The position numbers and the translations under genes are program-made. Below the pieces are notes generated by a model that saw only the letters and a list, made by a program, of their open reading frames with translations, had not been told where the DNA came from and searched no databases. A stretch of DNA of 64,000 bases, taken from CAWJTV01 sp963845695 (GTDB lineage Bacteria > Planctomycetota > Planctomycetia > Isosphaerales > Isosphaeraceae). How positions within the stretch are numbered: the first letter of the stretch is position 1; each line of letters opens with the position of its first letter. The stretch covers positions 94,729 to 158,728 of the forward strand of contig CAWJTQ010000030.1 in NCBI GenBank assembly GCA_963845695.1, in the 5' to 3' direction. Positions 43,720 to 52,300 of this stretch are shown here, piece after piece.

Positions 43720-43947
43720 GATCCCACCGATGGCGAATTGCCCAGTTTATCCCACACGCAAGTAGAACTGATCCCTTGTTCTCTAAACGATTTTAGCCAG
43801 GCGGTCAAGCGTTGCTCCAGAATCGGGTCATTCCCCCGAAACCATCACGGCCGGTTCTGCCGATAGTAGAGGTTGAGACCATTGGATCGGCGATGCCGGC
43901 TGCGCGGGTGGTACGCGTGTCGGGAAGGTGTGGGTGGGAGACCAATC

Positions 43948-45483
43948 GTGCTGCCACTGAGGAGCCCCGGCGTCTGGATCACTTTGGCCGCGGGCGCGTT
44001 CGGGTGTGCACCGGTGCCGCGACAGCCGGAGGCGGCTTCGATGGCGGCTCAACAACCGCGGGCTGCCGGCCTTTCCGCTGGTGTGCAACGACCGAGCGCC
44101 TCATCTCATCCTCTGACGGGAACAGCCTTTGCAGCAGGTCCATCACCCGTTCCTTCCGAGCTGACACGGCCGCAGCCGGTGGACGCTTATATTCGCCGGG
44201 CGCTGGCCGAGAATCGGACGGTCCAGGCGGCCTATCACAACGTCCAATCCCTGAATTATCGCATCCCCCAGGTGACCGCGCTCGACGACCCGGTTGCCTC
44301 GAACACGGTTTTCCCGATTCCGAGCGTGGCCCCGCAATACTCGCTCATGGGATATAACCCCTACAACTTGACGATCGCCCAGCAGTTCCCGTGGTTCGGC
44401 ACGCTCCGGCTGCGGGGCGAGGTGGCTGCGAAGGACGTGCAGATCGCCCTGGCCGAACTGGCGGCCGCCCAGCTCGACACGATTTCAGCCGTGAAGCGCG
44501 CGTATTACGACCTCTATTCCAACCAGAAGACCCTGGAGCTCCTGGCCGACACCCGGACGATCCTCGAAGACTTCCGGACGATCGCCGCGAGTCGACTCAA
44601 AGCCGGGGGTTCGGAGCAGGACGTGATCAAGGCCGAAGTGCTCATCAGCGAGTTGGATCGCGACCTGGCGGGTTATCAACAAGCGATCGCCACCGCGCGC
44701 GCCGCAATGGCCCGGCAGATCCATGTTCATCCGGAGTCCGATCTGCGCACGCTCCCCCAGGTGACCCTCGCGGATGTGCCGGCAGAGGTCGATCCCCTCT
44801 ACCAACTGGCCATGGCCGCCCGGCCCGAGCTACGCGGGCGACTGGAGTCGATCGCCCGCGACGAGAAGGCCGAGCAGCTCGCCCAGAAGCGGGCGCGGCC
44901 GAACGTCACGCTCGGTTTGACCTACATGGACATGACCCGGCAGAACGCCGTCTCTCCGACGGCCAGCGGCTCGCCGAACGTGGGGTTGTTCGTCGCGTTC
45001 AACCTACCCGTCAACCAGGCGAAGTATCGAGCCGGTGTCAGCGAAGCCCGGGAGCGCACCATCGCCGATGCCAGGTTGTTCGAGGCCCAGCAGGACGAGG
45101 CGTACAGTGAGATCTACGACCTGCTGGTGCAAGCCCGGGTCCAGCGAAACGTGGTCCACCTGCTGCGCGATACGATACTGCCCCGCACCCGGGAAACGGT
45201 GGAGCTGGCCAAGACCGATTACTCTCGGGGCAACGTTGACATCGCGACGCTGCTCTCGGCCATTCGCGAGGTGCTTCAAGTCCAGGTGCAGATCGCCCAG
45301 GTCGAGGCCGAACTCGGCAAGGCCCTGGCGCTTCTGGAACGCGCCGTGGGCTGCCATCTCAACGAGCACCCGATCCGTCGCGAATCCGCGGGGACTGCTG
45401 CGCCACTTTCCCCGCCGCCGGACACTCCGGGGCCGTTCCGGGAGACGGTACCGGGCGCGAAAGCGGCTGATCCCGCCCATTGA
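43948..45483 (+). CDS. TolC-like outer-membrane efflux lipoprotein
   Basis: The start chosen is GTG at 43948, seven bases after GGGAG. This places a short signal peptide before the lipobox AAGAFGC. Two OEP-type halves follow: long helices with GYNPYNLTIAQQFPWFGTLR, AAKDVQIALAELAAAQLD, RLKAGGSEQDVIKAEV, NVTLGLTYMDMTRQNAV (beta strand) and VQVQIAQVEAELGKAL. Length is about 511 residues, normal for the CusC/TolC family. It is divergent from the adaptor and pump genes but is the only outer-membrane channel in the region, so it probably completes one or both tripartite exporters. Confidence 0.87.
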   Translation: MLPLRSPGVWITLAAGAFGCAPVPRQPEAASMAAQQPRAAGLSAGVQRPSASSHPLTGTAFAAGPSPVPSELTRPQPVDAYIRRALAENRTVQAAYHNVQSLNYRIPQVTALDDPVASNTVFPIPSVAPQYSLMGYNPYNLTIAQQFPWFGTLRLRGEVAAKDVQIALAELAAAQLDTISAVKRAYYDLYSNQKTLELLADTRTILEDFRTIAASRLKAGGSEQDVIKAEVLISELDRDLAGYQQAIATARAAMARQIHVHPESDLRTLPQVTLADVPAEVDPLYQLAMAARPELRGRLESIARDEKAEQLAQKRARPNVTLGLTYMDMTRQNAVSPTASGSPNVGLFVAFNLPVNQAKYRAGVSEARERTIADARLFEAQQDEAYSEIYDLLVQARVQRNVVHLLRDTILPRTRETVELAKTDYSRGNVDIATLLSAIREVLQVQVQIAQVEAELGKALALLERAVGCHLNEHPIRRESAGTAAPLSPPPDTPGPFRETVPGAKAADPAH

Positions 45484-45491
45484 ACGCTGGC

Positions 45492-46007
45492 TCAAGGCAT
45501 CAGCATGAGCATCCCGCCAGCGGACAATCCCGGCCTCGGCGGCTGACGGAACGGGTAGCCGATGCGCGGAGGCATGACGCCCACATTGACCGCTCGAGTC
45601 GTCGCCGGCCGCATTCCCAGGCTCGAAGCTCTCCCGGTACTCAGCGAACCCATCCCAGGTCGAGGCCCCGAGCTCAACGACGATCGGCTGCCCGCTCTCA
45701 TGACTCCGGCGGAGGAAGACAGGCTGAACGAGGACCGAACGGGCGCCATCGCTGATGTCTGGCGTCTCTGAAACACCAGTTCACCGCCGCCGCCCATGCG
45801 ATAGGGCATGAAGCCGGCGAATCCACCGGCGTATGGGATCAATGGGCTGTCGCCCGTCCGCGACATCGCTTCCCCCGAGATCGCTCCATAACCGCCCAGC
45901 GATCGGCCGTCCCGATCCTCCTGGGCGCTGGCCGGTCCGGCACTGGCGATCAGGCACGCTCCCACCACGAGACCCAGCGAGAGGCCTGTGAGTGACGGCA
46001 GCCGCAT
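45492..46007 (-). CDS. Secreted Ser/Gly-rich protein of unknown function
   Basis: ATG at 46007 follows GGGAGT. A clear Sec signal peptide ends near ASAQ (about residue 29). The mature part is rich in Ser, Gly, Met and Arg (SLSSSAGVMRAGSRSSLSSG), has no Cys and looks disordered. It ends with MLMLMP just eight bases from the convergent TolC-like stop. No family is recognised. Confidence 0.65.
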   Translation of the reverse strand: MRLPSLTGLSLGLVVGACLIASAGPASAQEDRDGRSLGGYGAISGEAMSRTGDSPLIPYAGGFAGFMPYRMGGGGELVFQRRQTSAMAPVRSSFSLSSSAGVMRAGSRSSLSSGPRPGMGSLSTGRASSLGMRPATTRAVNVGVMPPRIGYPFRQPPRPGLSAGGMLMLMP

Positions 46008-46143
46008 GTCATACTCCCTGAACTCAAAACGTCCGTAGGTCGGGCCTTCCACCCTGACGCCTTCTCCTCTCAGGCTGGAAAGCCTGCCCGACTTCCTTGC
46101 CGGCCTTCATATCGACTCGGGAACCCGCCTCGCTGCAAGACGC

Positions 46144-47316
46144 TCAATGGGAACGCATCTCGGGCACGACGGAATCCATCAGATGCTGGATGATGCTCGC
46201 CACGGCCCCTTGTCGCTTGCTTCCCTGGGCGCGGACGATGCGACAGTCGGCGAACGAGGGAGTGAGCGCCCGCTTGCGGGTCTCCTCGAGAACGTTCTCG
46301 AACAAATCCTCCTCGACATCGAAGATCTGGCCATGAATGAAGAGCGTGGACGGGTTGAAGATGTTGATCACGGCAGCCAGGCCGATCGCCAGGTATCGGA
46401 TCACTTCCTGACAGTCCTCGTCCAGATCGACCTCGCCCGAGCGGACCAGGCGGATGACCTCGTCGATGTCAACCTGCCGGCGGAGCCGTCGGGAGACTCG
46501 CCAGGCCAGCGCGGTGTCACTGGCGACGGTTTCCAGGCAACCCCGGTTCCCGCACCCGCAAGGACGTCCGTCGGGACAGACCGTGATGTGACCGATCTCC
46601 CCCGCGAACCCACTATATCCCCGCACCAGCCGGCCCCCGCTCATCACGCCCATGCCGACCCCCGAGCTGACGTCCAGGATCGCAAAGTCCTCGAGACCCC
46701 GTGCCCGGCCGAAATGACGTTCCGCCAGGCAGAGGGCGTCCTGGTCCTGAACCATAATGCATTTGAGCCCAAGCCGCTCGCCGAGGTCGCGTCCCGGTGA
46801 ATGGCCATCGATCACGTGGACATTGGGAGACAGGATGTCCAGGCCCCGGCGGTGATCGATCAACCCGGGTACCGTCAACCCGACGCCCAGCGTCCGCACG
46901 CCGGGCCGTGCCATCAAGCCGCGCACGTGCTTGACCAGAGCATCCATCAGTTTCTTGTAAGCACCCAGCGTCTCGACCGAGCACATCCGTTCTTCGTGGA
47001 GCTCGCCGTCGAGCCCGGTCGCGACGACCCAGCAGCGGCGGATGTCGATGACCACACCCAGCACCTGCACCGACTCGCTGGCCAGCCGGAGCTTCATGGC
47101 CGGCCGGCCAATGACCGGACCGTTCCCTTCGAACTCCTCGAGAAAACCGGCTCTCAGGAGAGAGGCCACTGCCTTGGAAACCGTCGGCGCACTGAGCCCC
47201 GATTGCCGGACGATGTCAGCCCGCGAGGACGGCCCCTGGTTCCGGATCACGCGCAGCACTTGACCTTCGTTGATCTTGGCTAAATAGACATGTTGTGATT
47301 TTGATGCAATAGCCAC
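46144..47316 (-). CDS. ROK family transcriptional regulator
   Basis: The protein is 390 residues. Residues about 17-70 form a winged helix (INEGQVLRVIRNQGPSSRAD, SGLSAPTVSKAVASLLRAGF). The ROK domain follows with GVGLTVPGLIDHRRG, a DVSSGVGMGVMSGG phosphate-binding loop, the GFAGEIGHITV motif, and the zinc cluster CPDGRPCGCGNRGCLE. This is the NagC/Mlc/XylR architecture: a sugar- or sugar-phosphate-responsive repressor. No sugar gene is adjacent, so its targets are probably elsewhere or its own promoter. Confidence 0.93.
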   Translation of the reverse strand: MAIASKSQHVYLAKINEGQVLRVIRNQGPSSRADIVRQSGLSAPTVSKAVASLLRAGFLEEFEGNGPVIGRPAMKLRLASESVQVLGVVIDIRRCWVVATGLDGELHEERMCSVETLGAYKKLMDALVKHVRGLMARPGVRTLGVGLTVPGLIDHRRGLDILSPNVHVIDGHSPGRDLGERLGLKCIMVQDQDALCLAERHFGRARGLEDFAILDVSSGVGMGVMSGGRLVRGYSGFAGEIGHITVCPDGRPCGCGNRGCLETVASDTALAWRVSRRLRRQVDIDEVIRLVRSGEVDLDEDCQEVIRYLAIGLAAVINIFNPSTLFIHGQIFDVEEDLFENVLEETRKRALTPSFADCRIVRAQGSKRQGAVASIIQHLMDSVVPEMRSH

Positions 47317-47625
47317 CGGCTGGCCTCGTCTGGTGCGTCAGGAAACCCGCGGATCGGTCCACTCACCGAACGGAACGAAAGCGATAGGCACATCCCATCG
47401 ATCGGCCAGCCCGGAAGCCGGATGACCACGAACACTGGCCCCCAGTCTGCGAAATGTGCGACACCTTTTCTGAGAGGCGATCCGGACTGTGCGTTTTGAC
47501 GCCCCTCCGGGGCTTTCCGGATCGCCACTTCACGCCGAACCGGCTCCGCGAGCGGCACGCGCCGGCTCGGCGAGCCCGCCCTCCCCAATTCCGATCCCCA
47601 TTTCCGTGGTGCAGTACTGAGGGCT

Positions 47626-47650
47626 ACTTATTAAGAAGATCTTAGTAAGT
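47626..47650. promoter_or_regulatory. 25-base palindrome, candidate ROK operator
   Basis: ACTTATTAAGA and TCTTAGTAAGT are 11-base arms matching at 10 positions around a 3-base centre. The AT-rich TTAxTAAG style resembles operators of NagC/Mlc-type ROK proteins. It lies 310 bases upstream of the ROK gene and directly before a promoter-like pair on the plus strand. Confidence 0.5.
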
Positions 47651-47654
47651 GCCC

Positions 47655-47684
47655 TTGACAAAGTAAATTCCTCCTGGTTGTAAT
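47655..47684 (+). promoter_or_regulatory. Sigma-70-like promoter sequence
   Basis: TTGACA at 47655-47660 is followed after 18 bases by TGTAAT (47679-47684), close to TATAAT. It is the cleanest -35/-10 pair seen in the window. The candidate operator ends four bases before it. What it transcribes is not clear; no gene starts within the next 800 bases on the plus strand. Confidence 0.45.
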
Positions 47685-48392
47685 AGGGGTATCACGATCC
47701 ATCCCCGAAAAAGTCAGGTTCTTGAATCGTATCTCCGAATCTGGCCGAGCCGATCTGGCTCAGCGAGGAGTCGTATTGACCTCTGGAACTGAATCCCTCG
47801 GAATGGTAATCTGAGCCCGGATCGTGGTTCTATTCCTGAGGTCGTGCATGTTCGGGAAGTGCAACCGGCCCCAGCCAGGACAGGGTCGCCTGGGAGGCCG
47901 CCAAAGCAAACCAAAACCGTCGCCGAACTGACGAATGTCCTTCAGGTCTGGCTCGTCACGAACAGACCATGCAAGGCGAAGACCGATGAAGACCTCGAAT
48001 CTCTCTTCCACGAGGGTCGGCACGGAAAGCCTGGGTGGGGTGAACGGAATACGGGAAGGCACGGTATGCAGTCACCTGCCACTGGCCCCAAGTGGGTATC
48101 CTGGCCTATGGCGAAACGAATTCCTTAGAATTGACCCTGCCCTCAACCTTGACGGGATGCTATAATTACAGATGAGCGTCAACGAAGACTGGATGAACTT
48201 GGTTGACGTTTGCTGGGTTGTGATGAGATTGGCGACGCGATCGACGTTGTGAAGGGCGAATCTCTGTTCGCGATCGTGCTCAAGAAAGCTCATTAGACGC
48301 TGATCGTTCGCCATGGAGAAAGAGGTCACAACTCCGTCACCACATACGGACAATGGCTCATGAGTCCAGATTGGTGAATGACCTCTGGTGTC

Positions 48393-48445
48393 GGGTGGGT
48401 GCAACCCACCAGAACCCTCCGTCGGATGGTGGGTTGCACCCACCC
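48393..48445. repeat. Perfect inverted repeat, 19-base arms
   Basis: Arms 48393-48411 (GGGTGGGTGCAACCCACCA) and 48427-48445 are exact reverse complements around a 15-base loop. Each arm is itself partly palindromic. This GGTGGGTTGCACCCACC type element is a widespread short interspersed repeat. Confidence 0.85.
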
Positions 48446-48522
48446 TACAAACCCGATGGCGGAGGCCATGACCCATTTCGGCCCATGAGCCTCGGACAAT
48501 TATTGGTGGGGGTTCGAGATCG

Positions 48523-48786
48523 ATGATGACGATTCGGGTCATGATTGTCCGATCGCGATGCCGGGGGTGGGCGGCGATCGGAGTGATGATGTTGAGCCTC
48601 CTGGCAACGGGTTGTGGGAGCAGCGAGCCCGCGCCGCCACCCAAGGCCCCGTCGGAGCCGCCTCCCGCGACGGAAACCACAACCAAGGGCCGGCGGCCGA
48701 AGTTGGATACGTCATCCCGCCACGAACACCAGCTCCAGCAGAAGCAGCAGCGCGAGGCGGCTGCGGGAGCGAAGGCCGGCGAGTAG
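48523..48786 (+). CDS. Small lipoprotein preceding DUF1559 gene
   Basis: The protein is 87 residues. A signal peptide with hydrophobic core (AAIGVMMLSLLATGC) ends in a lipobox Cys near residue 31, followed by a Pro-rich linker (SEPAPPPKAPSEPPPA) and a charged Gln/Lys-rich tail. Such short lipoproteins are regularly found beside DUF1559 genes in planctomycetes, as here (70 bases before the next start). Function is unknown. Confidence 0.75.
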   Translation: MMTIRVMIVRSRCRGWAAIGVMMLSLLATGCGSSEPAPPPKAPSEPPPATETTTKGRRPKLDTSSRHEHQLQQKQQREAAAGAKAGE

Positions 48787-48855
48787 CTTTTTCCTGGCTT
48801 TTGAGACCGTTCGAGTCTTCTGTTCTGATCGGTTCATTTTTCACAGGATCAACTC

Positions 48856-49937
<1,082 letters not shown>

Positions 49938-50241
49938 TCGCCGTTGGTCATGTGAAGGGCGAGGGTTCCCTCGGTGCCGCACAGTGCGGATCCGATAGCC
50001 CTCGTCCTTGCAGGAACGGGTACGCCAACGGGGCAGAATGCGGCTAGAGCGCTGAACAGTTGGCTGGCGCAGCATACCGAGCCCGAAGCGCCAGCGAGCC
50101 GCATTCCGGGTGTAATCTTCAATGCACTCGCTGGCGCTTCGGGCTCGTAAGCCACCCAACAGGGAGGCGCTGCCGGAGCGCTTTTCTTCCTCGTCTCGTC
50201 GTGGCTCTGGGTTGTGGCCGCAGGGTGCGTGAGAACACCCG
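49938..50241. other. Intergenic region with strong inverted repeat
   Basis: About 300 bases between two plus-strand genes, with the 21-base inverted repeat at 50078-50147. No gene or promoter was recognised. Confidence 0.5.
50078..50147. repeat. Perfect inverted repeat, 21-base arms
   Basis: Arms 50078-50098 and 50127-50147 are exact reverse complements (core GAGCCCGAAGCGCCAGCGAG) around a 28-base loop. This GCCCGAAGCGCCAGCGAG element is a common planctomycete spacer repeat and could fold into a very stable hairpin. Confidence 0.85.
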
Positions 50242-52211
50242 ATGAACCTTGTCAGCTCACCAGGCCGGTCGCCATCGCCCGCAACCGTGGGACGCCTTGC
50301 ACCGGTCGAAGTGCTGCTCCTATCGGCGTGGTGCGGGCTGGCTGCGGGCGAGCTCGAGGTTGCCGGGTTGTTCCTTTCGCGATCGCTCGACGCGGCGCAC
50401 CGGCTCCTGATGATCACCCGGCATTTCGTCTGGCTGATCCCGTTGATCGACCTGGGGCTATTCCTGGGGTTTGGCGTGGGGTTGGCGCTGGCAACGCGCC
50501 GCTGGCCCCGGCGGGCGGGTTGGTTGAGTCCACGGCTGATCGTGACGTGGGCCGTGCTGCCCGTGCTGGCGACGGTTGGCCGGCGGATCTACCTGACCGC
50601 CTGGTTGCTGGTCGCGATGGGGCTTGCCTGCCGCCTGGCCCCGGTGCTGGAACGACACCCCGCCCGCACCCGGCGATGGCTGGCGCGAGCGCACCGATCT
50701 GGGTGGGGCTAGTCCTGCTCCAGGCGGGCCAGATCGGGGGTGGCGACTGGCTGAAACAGTGGCGCGAGGAGGGTCGACCGCTGCCTCCGGCCGGCTCGCC
50801 CAACGTGCTGCTGATCGTGCTGGACACCGTGCGGGCGGACCACCTCAGCGCCTGTGGTTACCCGCGCGCCACCACGCCCACCCTGGAGCGACTGGCGGCC
50901 CGGGGAATCCGTTTCGACGAGGCGCGCACCCCGCGCCCTGGACGCTCGCCTCGCACGCCAGCTTCTTCACCGGCCGCTGGCCCCATGAGCTCGGCGTGCA
51001 ATGGGCGGCTCCGTGGCCGGGGAACTTCCCGACGCTGGCCGAATACCTGGGGGCTCACGGCTATGCGACCGCCGGTTTCGTCGCCAATGCCGGCTATTGT
51101 TCCTATGAGACCGGCCTGGCTCGCGGGTTTACTCACTATGAAGATTACGTCCTCGAGCAACTCGGTGTCCTTCGGACCGCGAGACTGATCGACATTGCCC
51201 TGAGGACGTTGGGCAAATTGGCGTTCCTTCTCGACCAGGGCTGGTTCCAGCAAGATCTGAACCATTGGTTCTTCACCGAGCGCAAGAGTGCGGAGCAGAT
51301 CAATCACAGCTTTCTGGACTGGTTCGCCCGGCGTCGCGAGCCGGGGCGTCCCGTCTTCGCCTTCCTCAATTATCTCGACACGCATACGCCCTATCTGCTC
51401 CCCCCGGGGGCCCGGAACCGGTTCGGCGTGAACCCGAAGTCCAAGGAAGTCCTCCACGATGTCCTGATGGAATGGGACCGCCTCGACCATCGGAGACTGC
51501 CCCGTCGCTACCGGAGCCTGGCGCGCGATGCCTACGATGATTGTCTGGCCTACCTGGACGAACAACTCGGCGCATTATTCGACGAGCTGCAACGTCGTGA
51601 CATCCTCGATCGAACGCTGGTCATCATCACATCCGACCATGGCGAAGGACTGGGCGAACATGACCTGTTCCTGCATGGCCAGAGTCTGTACCGGCCAGAA
51701 ATCCGCGTGCCCCTGCTGATCCTGTTGCCGTCGCATCACCCGTCCGGGTCCGTGGTGCGCCCGACGGTCAGCCTGCGCGACCTGCCGGCGACCATCGTCA
51801 ACCTGATTGGCCTGGGGCAGCGGTCACCGTTCCCAGGTCGATCGCTGGCCCGGTTCTGGGCCAATCCGTCAATCGCGGGCCCGCCCGTCGAGACCGAGGG
51901 AGCTGCTTTCGGAGCTGACGTCGCCCAATCCGGCCGATCCGCACCACGGTCGATCGCCCGCCGCGCGGGGCCCGCTGATCGCGCTGGCCCAGGGGGATTT
52001 CGTCTACATCCGCAACGAAGGTGATGGCCGCGAGGAATTGTTCCATGAGCGCGACGACCCTGACGAACTCAACAATCTCGCCCACGTCGCGGCCCTGCGC
52101 CCGATCCTCCAGCGGTTTCGCGACCAACTCCCGCAGGCGCGGGCCCCGGCTCCGCACGTCAGGGGCGTGGGCGCCACGGCACGAGTCGCCGCCACACCGA
52201 GGTTCCCCTGA
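50242..52211 (+). CDS. Membrane-anchored sulfatase-superfamily protein, three frame breaks
   Basis: The N-terminal 150 residues contain about four membrane helices (LIPLIDLGLFLGFGVGLAL and others). The sulfatase/alkaline phosphatase fold follows: NVLLIVLDTVRADHLSACGY (metal site), APWTLASHASFFTG, NYLDTHTPY, and TSDHGEGLGEHDLFLHGQSL (second metal site). The nucleophile position holds Thr (PWTLASHAS), not the CxPSR Cys needed for formylglycine. It is therefore more likely a phosphoester transferase or hydrolase, as in LTA-synthase-like relatives. Frame changes lie near 50695, 50935 and 51905. Joined length is about 655 residues. The catalytic domain should face the periplasm. Confidence 0.75.
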
Positions 52212-52300
52212 TTCCTTCGGATTGACGGGCCGTGGGCCGAAGTTATCGTTCTTGCAGAAACTCGTTCGCCATCAGGGCAGCCTGGTCCAAGGATAACGCG

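Larger units (their letters stand above)
47317..48522. other. Long intergenic region with operator, promoter and hairpin, no convincing gene
   Basis: About 1.2 kb. It holds the palindrome at 47626-47650, a promoter-like pair at 47655-47684 and the perfect inverted repeat at 48393-48445. Open frames at 47760-48128 on both strands and 48072-48330 (minus) lack signals or known motifs and I do not call them. Confidence 0.5.

Noticed and set aside
47760..48128. Small genes on either strand in the spacer after the ROK gene
   Set aside because: The two open frames are mutual antisense, neither has a good ribosome-binding site or recognisable motif.
48072..48332. Minus-strand gene starting MANDQRLMSFLEHD
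   Set aside because: The first 55 residues look plausible, but the rest is a shadow composition with no family match I can name, so support was too weak to call.
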